Below the pieces are notes generated by a model, which saw only the letters and a list, made by a program, of their open reading frames with translations, was not told where the DNA came from and did no database searches. From contig JASANC010004348.1 of NCBI GenBank assembly GCA_030248135.1, positions 1 to 64,000 on the forward strand: 64,000 nucleotides of DNA. The letters are read 5' to 3'. Origin of the DNA: Theristus sp. LFF4_11. Lineage: Eukaryota; Nematoda; Chromadorea; Monhysterida; Xyalidae. Made by a program: the position numbers and the translations under genes. Of the stretch, positions 1-10,900 are shown piece by piece (position 1 is the first letter of the stretch; every line of letters starts with the position of its first letter).

Positions 1-963
1 TAATTTTGCGAAGCTTACCACGAAAAATAGGAAAAAGTCCTTTTATGTAGTGTACGTGTAAGTGAAAGAGCTCCGCGAGATCTTTAAAACGCACACTATT
101 TCAAGCCCTAGCTTGTTTGAACCAATGTTGAAAATGCTGGTTGAAAATGGTATACTTTGCGAAAAATGGGAAAAAATCGAGGGTTTTTTTACTTATAAGC
201 CCTAAAAGTGCTGCAAATAGAGGGAATTAGGGTATGGTTGCTAAGTGAAAATGAAGCCCCTTGTTGAGTTGTACAACCCCCTACCCTTAGTTGGAATATG
301 ATTCCATGGCCCGGCACTTCCATACAAAACCCCCCCACTTTTTCGTGCAATCGGCGTTAAAACGGCACTTATTCCACCCTTGAGCGTTTTGTTTTTGCAT
401 TTTTTTCTTCCTTTCCATTTCAGAGCAATACTAGAGCGTACAGCACTGAACAGCGTTCGGTGGGCGGAGATCACAATTGGCAAGTTGGAGGGTTTGTTTT
501 ACACCTAAATGAGTGTCCAGAGACACCTGCAAACTTTGATTGACAATGTAGGCTATTCAGAGAAAAGACAGGACAGACTTGCAAAATGCGCAAAGAGAAA
601 GCTTGTTTTCACAATGATGACCTTTTTTCTAAAAATCTAGCAGGTCAAAAACGAGCTGCCGAACAAATGATATGTAACGATTTTAGACCAAAATGGCGGT
701 CATTTCGTGAATATTTTTTGTGACTTTTTACAAGCGTTTCGAAATGGTTCTTTCAACTTTTTCAGACACTACTTTGGGGTTCAGACCGGAGACGTTTTTT
801 AAAGAGAAAACACCCGTGTGCTGAGCTAATGTACCTTGACCTTAGTTCTTCCGCAAGCCGCAATAGTGTCAATAATGAAATTTCTGTTCAAATCATCGAT
901 CGAACTGGAAAAGACTTTTAAGAACATTAAAAATTTTGAAAATAATTCAAACGATTTCCACAG
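1..963 (+). other. Intron (5' part of SLC35F-like gene), no coding signal
   Basis: No open frame in this stretch resembles a known protein on either strand. The SLC35F-like exon beginning at 964 opens in mid-protein, so this stretch is best read as the intron before it. Upstream exons of that gene must lie outside the window. It is AT-rich with scattered homopolymer T runs. Confidence 0.5.
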
Positions 964-2188
964 TGCTTCTGTACCTCGGCTTTGCCGTGTCCATGTTCGT
1001 GTTCTATTCGCTGATGTCGGTGGTGATGCAACGCTCCGGCGCCACATTCTTCACGATCTCGATTCGTTGCTCCGACTTTTACTCGATGATCGTCGGCGCT
1101 GTCCTGCTCAATATTAAGGTTGGAATTGTTGTGATTGGCGTTATTGTGCGAGAAGCTTCTACTGTCGGAAGATCGGAACTATAGGCAGTCAGCTGATTGG
1201 TTGGCGACCTCACGTGACGCATACATTCTACAGTCGGAACTGTAGGCAGTCAGCTGATTGGTTGGCGATCTCACGTGACGCATGCTTTCTGGTGCAGGTC
1301 AGAAGGCATCAGTAATGCCAGCACAGAGTCTGCCTGCACGTGTGCACCAACCAATCAGCTGATTGCACGTGCCATAGAAATGGGCTGTAACTTACAAATA
1401 GACCCCAATACAACCAACACCCACCGTTTCCACGTTTTTCCTTCCAGCTACACCCATTATACTTTCTCTCATTCGCGCTGGTCACCGTCGGCTCGGTCGT
1501 CTACTCGCTGAAGGACACGCATCGTACGGACGATCACTCGGACGAGAACGATCGTCTGCGAACGATCGCCGACGGTGGCGTGCGCGGCGCAGGCACCGTG
1601 CTGCTTGCGGACGGTGTCGTTCACGGTGCCGCAACCGGCTACCACCATCAGCGCGCGCCACCCGACTGCATCTGTTGCACGTCTTCGTGTAACATTGGCG
1701 ACAACGACGACAACGACAACGACACTACGGACGCCATTGTTGGCGGTGGCGGTGGCAATGACACGACGGCGTTGTCGCCTGCGTACCAGCCTGCACAGCG
1801 TCCGCAGCCGCCTGCGGTGACCGTGATTCCGGCGGCCTCTTACCAATCAGCCACACCGCTGAATGCGAACGGTTCGGCCGTCAAGTACTGCCCGGTGCAC
1901 GGCAGGGTGCAACTGATGCAACCGCCACAACCATCGTCGTCGTCGAGACAGACACCGCAACTCGGCTCGGCCACGCCTCCGTTGCCATTGCAACAATTAG
2001 GCGGCCACCAGGTGTTGTTGAACCGAGGAGGCTATCAGAGGCCAACGGTGATGTTGAGTCAACAGCAACAAGCGCTCGATCGCAGCGCAACGACGGCGGA
2101 GGCGGAGTCGGCGTCCTACGTGCCGTCGGCGGCGTACCATCCGCATCACACTGCCAGCTATCTGCTGCCGACGCAGAGGATGGCTTAA
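964..2188 (+). CDS. SLC35F1/F2-like nucleotide-sugar-transporter-family protein, C-terminal part
   Basis: Two exons are visible, 964-1118 and 1448-2188, joined in phase 0; the intron is GT-AG. The first encodes the family signature FYSLMSVVMQRSGAT followed by CSDFYSMIVGAVLL. The second starts LHPLYFLSFALVTVGSVVYS, the last membrane helix of the DMT fold. This order matches the end of SLC35F1/F2 proteins, where FYSLMP...TSAT, ADLYSL and the last YxLSF helix follow in sequence. After the helix comes a cytoplasmic tail of about 220 residues, rich in Asp/Asn, Gln, Ser and Pro, with a CICC cysteine cluster. It is longer than the tail of vertebrate members and carries no recognised domain. The protein is expected to be a multipass membrane transporter; the substrate is unknown for most of the family. 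The 5' exons are missing because the window starts inside the gene. The stop codon ends at 2188. Confidence 0.85.
1180..1382. mobile_element. MITE, AATCAGCTGATTGGTTGG family, with internal direct duplication
   Basis: This lies in the intron between the two SLC35F-like exons. GTCAGCTGATTGGTTGG occurs twice in direct orientation (about 1189 and 1249), each followed by CTCACGTGACGCAT. The inverse CCAACCAATCAGCTGATTG lies at about 1347-1364. The same core recurs near 13950, 37170, 40035, 40190 and 42585, so this is a dispersed short inverted-repeat element. The left arm appears to have been duplicated here. Confidence 0.7.
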
Positions 2189-2239
2189 TGTAGGGTTTGC
2201 TTGAACCTGGCACTGTTTTTGTTTTGTTTTTTTGCTTTC

Positions 2240-2372
2240 GCAGAATATTGAGCCCGAGCGTGCGTGAACCGTTGAGTTGCATTTTTTTGCAACCGTTGCG
2301 AACTCGGGTCTTGCTCGTTCCTCAGCAAGCTCTGCGAAAACAAGTGACAGATTTGAACAAACGTACTGTAGT
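2240..2372. mobile_element. Partial MITE of the ACCTGTCAC-end family
   Basis: It sits just after the SLC35F-like stop codon, so it is probably in the 3' UTR. The right end, AAGTGACAGATTTGAACAAACGTACTGTAG, is homologous to the right ends of the elements at 38781-39019 and 40410-40622. The left terminal repeat is not recognisable here. Confidence 0.5.
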
Positions 2373-2954
2373 TCTTAATTGATTGACTTTATTTGTGGGT
2401 TTTTGTGTTTTTTGAATCAATATTTCAGTCGTCATAAAAAGCTCAATTGCGTGAACCTTTCGTTGCTAAACGAACACGTGCATTTTGCAATCAGTCGTTC
2501 TCTTCTTTCTCCTTGCCGTGTTTAATGGTGTGCTTGGGTTTTTTTTCATGTTGTTGATCTTCTAGTCATGGTCTTATGCAGACATCATCTTTCTGTACGT
2601 TTTATGTTCAATCTGATTTATATTTTTGTGGTTTATACATGTATTTATTGTTCTATCAATTGCGGACGTTAAATGCAAACAGCGAAACGGCGCTGCGACA
2701 TTCTGTGCTGCCCTGAAAGCAACAAACAAAAAACAAGTGGCATCGTTTTCGCGCAATGTTTTTTGTGAGAAGGAGAGATTGAAAATTTGCATTTTTATTG
2801 ACCCGGGTTTTTATCTGGGCCACAGCGGGGGCACACGGAACGTACAACAGGGGTCTGTCTGTTTCTGACAATGTCTTATCATTGGTTTCAAGAAACGGCC
2901 TGAATAATTTCAAGGGATTTTCACCTATATATGCTCAGATCTGTTGAAACATAA

Positions 2955-2960
2955 AATAAA
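2955..2960 (+). terminator. Candidate polyadenylation signal of the SLC35F-like gene
   Basis: AATAAA lies about 770 nt after the stop codon, with GT-rich sequence (CCTGGGTGTGTCTCC) about 40 nt downstream. The assignment is by position only. Confidence 0.4.
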
Positions 2961-3550
2961 CAATCATGTTTTTTCATTGCTTGTTATATAACGTGCCTGG
3001 GTGTGTCTCCTCAGATTGTGTCATTTGTTCGATTAACTTTTCAATAATTATTGATTTTCCAGAAAACGCCAAATTCGCCTTTTTACGCGCCAAATCCAAC
3101 CGAGTGTTTAAATAGTTTATTTATTTGTTGTGTTTCTCATTGTAGTCAGTTCTGTCATTTTGTTGTAGTCTAATTATTTATTGTTTTTGTTGTTGTTTAG
3201 GTTTTATATTGTTTTCAATTCTTTGCTTCTTCAACTGCATTTTTTGCATCGAGTTTGTATTCCATCGAGGCAGTGCTTTACTTCTGTTACGTATCGTTTT
3301 CAGTTATTTTATTCGTTGTTGTCGCTTTTTTGTGTTTTTTCACAATGATTCGTACTTGTTATTACTCAGAGTTCAATAATTCCGTGTTTTATGTGAGTTT
3401 TGTTTTTTTCGATTGTATCAGTTGTCACACCTGTATACAGAGTGTAGAAACTATGGTGAAGCCGCTCAAGCAGTTTGTGCATTGAGTGAGCGCTAGACAT
3501 TGAAACTTGGCGATGTCCTAGTGTGACGATATTGCACTTGTTTATGACTT

Positions 3551-3644
3551 AAAGGGGCATTCATGAATCAGTATTTAATGACCGCGCAGCTATGTTTTAT
3601 CACAGCTGCGCGTCTCAAAATACTGCTTCATGAATGCCGCTTTA
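3551..3644. mobile_element. MITE, GGGGCATTCATGAA family
   Basis: The element is an almost complete palindrome. The left arm, AAAGGGGCATTCATGAATCA, is answered by CTTCATGAATGCCGCTTT on the right. A shorter inner pair, GCGCAGCTATG and CAGCTGCGCG, allows a cruciform of about 94 bp. A second copy lies at 3821-3915 in the same orientation. Confidence 0.75.
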
Positions 3645-3820
3645 GTAACCAATGCTGTGTCGATGAACAGAGTGCATTTTTTTAAATGACTACGGCAAAA
3701 TCAGTGTGCTTTCTTTCGATTTTTTCTATAGCCTGTTTATTCGAACGTGTCAAGTCGAAATGACATCATCCTGTGCTCAAAAACATGCGCCTGTCTTGCA
3801 CAGCAACTAAGACCTGTCTT

Positions 3821-3915
3821 CAAGGGGCATTCATGAAGCAGTATTTAGTGACCAGGCATGTTTTAACACAGCTGTGCGTCACTAAATAAATACTGCTTCA
3901 TGAATGCATGACGCT
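3821..3915. mobile_element. MITE, GGGGCATTCATGAA family, second copy
   Basis: Starts CAAGGGGCATTCATGAAGCA and ends CTGCTTCATGAATGCATGACG. The inner arms are CAGTATTTAGTGACC and GTCACTAAATAAATACTG. It lies about 180 bp from the first copy. The other parts of 2961-4922 show no gene. Confidence 0.7.
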
Positions 3916-4922
3916 TCAGTTTATTTCATTCCTACACGTGACGACAGAATATAACCAAAGGAAAGCGACTGAAATTCTGATGCCTGTGTGCATGGCAAAG
4001 CATTGTAAGAAAATGAGCTCATTTCTGTCAGACACGTCTGAATAAATCAACAATATTGGTAGAGGTTTTGCGGTCGGGTTTCTGTGATTTTCAACTTTAT
4101 CTCATAGTTTTTTAACCAAAAGATCCATTAATTGTGAATGTTAATCTTGGCAGGACCTAAGAGATTGCTTTCGTCCTGCATTGTATCCATATTTCAACAA
4201 TCACAGATTTTTTCAAGTCGGTGAAGAAATCAGCGCTGAATAATCAAATACACACATCGATGGATGAGTTTATCATTGTGTTATTCAAGCATTCACAAAG
4301 ATGTTTGAAAAAATTGCTCCAAAACATTTGTACTGTATGATTGTTGATAAGCTGAGGGAAGCCACATGACAAATCACATAACAGCAGAAAGATAGTACCG
4401 CAATGCATCAAAAGATGATAAAAAAACTTCAATGAAAGACCACGGGACGAATATTTGGACACTCAGCTAGCTGACGTCAAAGCTATTTTGCAGAAAGATA
4501 ATGATTTTGGTACCAACCAGTTGTGAACGAAAACACCTGTCATGGGCGTGTGTGACATATTAGATTTGCCAAAAAAAGTCAAACGTAAACAAAGTAAGCC
4601 AAAATGAGTTGGCAGAATGGCAGAACAGTTTGAATTTCATTAAAAAACTTGTGTGTGAAGACACACTGTTGTAACGCAATTCACAAATACATCGGCAATT
4701 CAGTACAGTGGATATGTGTGATCGCATGCGTTTGTTCGTGACCACAACAACACGCTATAAAAAATGCCAAAGTTCTTATTCCATGTGCGAAAATCTTGGA
4801 ATGGTTTTTGCCATTTTTTTGAGCGTAAGTAAACAGTGTGTTGTGTGCGCTTTCTTCAGACTAAGACGAAACAGTGAACGAGAACCAAACAAGGAAGCCG
4901 AAGAAAACAGCTGCCATACGGC

Positions 4923-6414
4923 ATGACGATTGGCGTGCCAAGCATCCTGGACCGCTTCAGTTGGCAGCACCCCAGCGCGCCGCCGATGGTAGTGCCGTTG
5001 CATCACATCTCCGAGTTCCTCTCGACGTTGCAACCGTCTGAGCGGGCTCAGATTGCTCGTGTGCTCCGCATGGACCAGCAAATACACGTCGAGGAGTACA
5101 ACAGAATTCGGTCGGTTGTTCTTCGTGCGGTTCTCCTCAGAAGGCAGTGCTTTTCCATTGTTGTGACGCTGTTGCACACGGACAATAAATGACAAAACAG
5201 TTGCCATATGCAGCGAGTCTTCCAGATCAAAACTTGTCAGTCTCAAAAATCGAAACTATACATTTTTTACACTGAAAAATCGCATGCGAACTACCCGTAT
5301 ATGCACGTAACAGTAGCAAAATGAAGCGCCGCTGCCAGTTGTTTCGGTGTTAATAGGCTGTTGAAATTTCAACAACCACACTGCTTCTTAATTGACATTA
5401 AAATTGAATTTAAGGAAACTAATTTTGTTTTTAATTCGAATTCAGTATGACAGTTGAAATTCAATTTAGAATCTAAGAATCTAAAATTCAATTTAGAATT
5501 TTTAATTAAAAAGTCCGAATCCGTCGCCAGAGCGTGTCACGAACAACTGCAACGCATCCGCACGCAGCTGCATCACCACCGCCACCAGCACAACAACACC
5601 AACAACAAGCTCGTGTGCGCCTACTGCGGCCGTCAGACGGGCGCCTGGGCGTCCTGGTTGTACCGTGCGCTGCTGCTGATGCGTTGCGCCAACTGCGGCC
5701 GGACGATATGCGACCGATGTCGTCGCCGCGATGATAATAATAGTTCTCTGAAAATTCGGACGGGCCTGACCGGCGTTGCATCGCGCCCGCTGTTGTGCAC
5801 GTTGTGCCAAGCGACCAGGTGACACACTGAGAAGATCAAGACAAAACTGACTGAGCGTGTTTTTTTTGGTAGCCGTTGTTGGCTGTGTAAATTGCGAGCA
5901 AACAAACAGTTTTCATTCAGTCCACAATCATCATGGGACAGGGAAGTGAAAATCAATTTCTCTGCTCCATGGTGGCGAAGCTATATTCCCTCAGTGCGAA
6001 CGGGAACAATCTTAGCGGTTTGATTAGATGGGTCTGTGTTCGATGGGCTGTTCTGAATAATCTGTTCATTCGATCGTTTTCAGGATTTTATCTATCGACT
6101 GCTTCTCCGAGGGTCCAAAATTTCCTCTATCCATTCTTACCCCAAACAACATTTTCACCCCATTTTACCCAATTTTCAATGAACTAAGGGACTATTTCGC
6201 GCGCACGGGCGCCTGGTTCACGCGCGGCGGCGACAGTCTGCAGGCGCACAATGCCGCTGCCGCCGCCGTGACGCCGCTAAACGCGCAGACGACCGCGATG
6301 ATTCTGGCCGAGATGCAACGAGGCGAGGCGTATAATCGTGTGGAGACTGAGAAATTTGGAGATGACGATGTCGTGTCGAGGTCACGATTTCAGACGGTGA
6401 TCCTTGATGAATGA
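4923..6414 (+). CDS. Rabphilin/Noc2-type Rab-binding-domain protein (233 aa)
   Basis: Three exons, 4923-5110, 5531-5818 and 6189-6414, join in frame (702 nt including stop). Exon 1 encodes a long helix, LQPSERAQIARVL...EEYNRIR. Exon 2 continues the helix and holds four CxxC pairs (CAYC, CANC, CDRC, CTLC) that would bind two zinc ions as in the FYVE-related finger of rabphilin and Noc2. Exon 3 gives RDYFARTGAWFTRGG, which aligns with the SGAWF motif that contacts Rab3/Rab27 in that family. Helix, zinc finger and GAWF motif in this order define a RabBD, so a role in Rab-controlled secretory-vesicle traffic is likely. No C2 domain follows, so the protein is closer in shape to Noc2 (RPH3AL) than to rabphilin. 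The first donor, GTCGGT, is weak; a donor 4 nt later paired with an acceptor at 5513 would insert a few residues. An upstream non-coding exon is possible because CAG occurs just before the start. Confidence 0.8.
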
Positions 6415-6498
6415 ATAGGAACATGAATGTATGATTATGAACAATGTTGCAACCAAAATGCGCCATTATCACTTGCTTTTTTGTTCAAACGGTGCTTC

Positions 6499-6504
6499 AA
6501 TAAA
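6499..6504 (+). terminator. Candidate polyadenylation signal of the RabBD gene
   Basis: AATAAA lies 85 nt after the stop codon and is followed by T-rich and GT-rich sequence. The rest of 6505-7928 has no recognisable exon and should hold the promoter and 5' UTR of the glutamate receptor. Confidence 0.5.
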
Positions 6505-7928
6505 AAAAGTTTTTCGTCATGTTTCGTTTTGCTCACTGCAGACTTGCCACGGTTTATTGTCGTTCACCCTTTCAGTGCGTTTCAAATAACCATGAATCCT
6601 ATTTCAGTTACCAACTGTATCTTGTCTGATTGCAAACTGATTCGGCGCACAATAAATTGCGCAAAATGTGCGTTCGTCCGTTCAGTTCTCCTTTGTCCAG
6701 TCGTCAAAACAACTCTGAATGCGAACAGCCTTTCAGCAAAAGTCTCCGCTTTTTGTTGACGAAAATGTATTAACGCAGTATGTGTGACCCATTCGCAATC
6801 ATATTTTACGCCAAAGATCGCACTGGAACGCATATTTTCATACATTTTCTCATGTGACACAAAAGAAATTCGCTCCATTCTCAAACACCACTGTATCACA
6901 CACGATCCTCCGACCTCCACACAGCCGAAGTATGGAGAAAAAAACGCACATGCATGATTTATCAGGGTGGCATGATCTGATGGCAGTGGGACACACGCAT
7001 GGGACCCAGAATAGCATGCAGAAAAATAAGCAATATTTTACAAATATGCACACGTATGCTCATACATTTGTACGTGTTTGCCGAAAAAATATAGGGCGTT
7101 CAATAAATGGAAGGTTCCACTGCGACCAAACGCACACACCGCGATTGGTAACAGAATTTTATCTATCCGCACCCAACCAGCCGCTCCACCGGCCGCTTGT
7201 TTTGCCGTACACCATGCAGATATGGAATTTCATGGTGGGTGTCAATTCTCGCGAGAGGGAGCGCATCCGATAAACATGCTAAAAGAAGAAAAAAACACCC
7301 TAAAACGCCATGAAAGAGCGTTTTGGCCACAAATAAACTCAACTCCAGTACAAGCGCCGCATAGAAAAATGGCAAACGCGAATTAATAGATTTCACTTGG
7401 GATAAGCAACAGCTTTGTTCCGCACCTTTTCACTCGACAAGAACTGGGAGAACAACGCAACACTCGCATCTGAATGATCGTTCCTTCAAACTCGGCGAAC
7501 GTTTTTCGTGCGGTCGTAAAACGCAACTATTTTTTTGTACTGCGCATGTCGCACGTATGTTTTTTGTCGGTTCGAAAACGCGCAGAAAACGTGGCACCAT
7601 GTGTAATTGGCCCCCAGGCTTGAAACTCTCTGTTTTGGTGCAACCTCGCGTCGTTTTTTAGCTGAGCGAAAAAAAATTAAATGCAGCTGCAGTATAGCTG
7701 GCCATAACTATGCGATGCATAATTTGGTTTCTGAACAGCGCGCCATTTCCCGAAACGTCCACAGCACAAAGAGGTGGCTTTTAGTCGCTGAAGTGAACTC
7801 TGTTTTTCGCAACGAGAAGTAAAACCTTCATAACGTACACGTTTTTTTGAGGAAAAAAGATCACAACCGCCCGCCGACGCGCCGACACTGACTAATATTA
7901 GCGTGTTCCAAGTTCAGCGCCGGCAGTC

Positions 7929-10900
7929 ATGTGCAATCAGCAGCGTGTCTTGATGTCGTTGCGGTTGGCGTTACTGTTCGCGGAACTATTTCACGTGATA
8001 ATACCGAAATGTGCCGCGGTCGAATCAAATACCGATCTGAATAATAAATCGCCGTCACCGCGGATTCCGTACGTTTTCGGTGAGTGGGTGGTGGTGCTTT
8101 GTATTGTATGTTGTAAAATTATTTCTTCTTTTAAAAACTTGAAAACTTTTCATTTTTAAATGCGCCCAAACACCGAAAAGATAAAGTGCGCGAATATTAG
8201 TGGTGTTTGATTCGATCACCGTGACTATGCGGAGCTGACGAGATCGCACTATACTGAAAAAACTGACCAAGAAACTGGCCAACTTTCAAATCATGGTTGG
8301 TTTCTTGGTCAGCGTTTTTCTTGTGTGTGGTAGCTCATCAGCAGCGAGCAGCGAAGCCATTCACAGCTTTTTGTTGTGCCGCTTTTCTCTGTGGTGGACA
8401 GGACTGACACCGCGGCGGACTCCGGACACTTTTACACTTCGGACATTTTTCCGATTAGTGCGTGCAGTGAACAATCCATTTCCAGCGACCTATCTCTGGC
8501 CGGGCACCTCAGAAAGCGTGCATTTCATTCAACAGTTGATGTACAGTCGTTACAACATCGGCTACCGCTTCTACGTCGACATACTGACCAGCACGCTAAA
8601 TGTGGCGCCATACGACTCGTTGGCCGTCTGGGACTCTGGTTTGCGAACATGCTGGAAAAAAAATGCTAAAACTAATTCCAAAACCAATTCAAAAAACAAC
8701 GCACATGTTGATGCAGTTGTTCGTGCACCTATCGATTCACATGCGCAAACCCGTGCACTTTTATTATTTGGTTACGCTTAAAAATAACCTCTGTTTAAAA
8801 AAAAAACAACGCAGCTCGCAGGCGTGCATTTTGCCACTGAAAATTTATCTTCGCCGATTGGTGCACACAACAAAAACGGAATTTTTTCCAGTGTGCGAAA
8901 GGCTGAAAGTGGGAGCGTTGGCAATTATCGGCGATGGTTACCATCGTACGGGTGACGTCATGGACGACGTCGCATACAGAATGCACGTGAGTCATACAGG
9001 CGAAAACGACGGTTGAGCACAGTGTCGCGTATTCATTGTCAGACAGGAACAGCGTTTTGCAATTCAAATGGCATATGCGCGAAAATCTGACATCACTTGG
9101 TGGCGTTCCGTCTCTCTGGTCAGATGCCGTTCATCAACACGGCGCTGCCACCGAAAATGCTGAGCACACGGTACGGCGCCAGCGAATTCACGGTCAGCGT
9201 GCGACCGCCGATTGCGCCGTTGCTCGCCGCGTGGATCGACCGTAAACGCTGGACGTTCTTCACTTACATTCACGACGGACACGACGGTACGCGATCCGAG
9301 GTGTGATCCGGGTGTGATCCGGGGTGATCCGGTGTGATCCGGGGTGATCCGGGTGTGATCCGGGGTGATCCTGGGTGATCCGGGGCGATCCGGGGTAATC
9401 CGAGGTGTGTTGCGGGGTGATCCGGGGTGATCCGGGGTAATCGGAGGTGTGATCTGGGGTGATCCGCGGTGATCCGGGTGTGATCCGAAGTGATCCGGGG
9501 TGATCAGGGGTGTGATCCGGGGCGATCCGGGGTAATCCGAGGTGTGCTCCGAGGTGATCCGGGGTGATCCGGGTAATCCGAGGTGTGATCCGGGGTGATC
9601 CGGGGTGTGATCCGAAGTGATCCGGGGTGTCATCCGGGGTGATCCTGGGTGATCCGGGGTGATCCGGGGTGGCGCCGTGTTTGTTCAGTTCCAAGCCAGT
9701 ATACAGTGCAACACTAGACATCGGTGTGTGGTACAGCCAATGTGGTACAGAGATACCGTAACCGTACCACCATACATTCCGTATATTATTTCCGATTTTT
9801 GCGGACCGTAAAATTCGCCAGGGCTGGTCGGTCACACATAGAGATCACGACATAATGACATCACAGCACAGTGGTTGTGAAGTCGCACACAAACATAGGA
9901 ACACGCACAAACACACAGGCACACACCCTGGGTTTTTTTTTGCAGAAAAACGTCGGTTTTTTGCAGAAATTTTGGACCGTTTGCAGAATTTTTTTTTGCA
10001 GATTTCTGCAAATTGCAGAAACAGATTTGCATACAAACTTTGGTTCTGCAATATTCAATTTGTGCTTGGCGCTTGACTGAAATTTCACATCAACATGAAA
10101 CAGCTGTTTTTTTGTCAAAAACAGCTGTTTCGGTGGTTGCTGAAGCGCAATAATTGGCGTTTTGTTTCACCTTCGTAATAAAATCGGGGTATTTCGAATT
10201 CGAAAAATAAAACAGAATCAGATCAAATCGAATTATTGTCTGCTGTTAGGCTTTCTGTTTGGAATTAGAATGAAGTGATCCATCATCCACACAACAGAAG
10301 ATGCAAAAATAAAACATTGGCGGAGGTACGGTGCGCAAGTTTGTCGTCGAGCTGGTCGAGAATCTCAGCAACCGATTCGAAGACGCGCACAGTGTTCTCA
10401 AGGCTGCCAAAATATTCTACCTTCTGAGATAGATCGATCTGAACAGCTGCTGGCGGACGGAAATGCCGATCTGCTGCATCTGCACTAGTTTTGTTCATCA
10501 ATTTTGCCGGGCAAGGGCAGTATCGCTGACGAATGGAAACGATTCAAATGCGAACGAATTCAATTCCCTGGTCCGAGTATAACTGCAGGCAAGCATGCAG
10601 TATCTGGGGATGAAAACAAAGAGGCGATACAAAATCAAACCGAACACCTTTGCACCTTTGAGAACGTCGAACCGACCGAAGTCATCGCTTTGATTGCGAA
10701 ATTTGTGCAATGAGGGTTTTCATTTGATATTGATTGTGTTGTTGTTAGGTTGAATGATTTGAAACGAATGATTGCTGATTTGTTTGGTTTGGCAATCTGG
10801 TTTGGCTTTGGTGTTTTTTCTGAATCTTTAAAAATTCTGCGGTAAAACGATGCAATTGGCAATTGCAACTCTGAGCATCGTTAAGAAATGATGCTCAGAA

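Noticed and set aside
9064..9835. Long minus-strand open frames rich in Pro, Ser, His and Asp
   Set aside because: They are translations of the GATCCGGGGT minisatellite; a unit without stop codons opens several frames at once.
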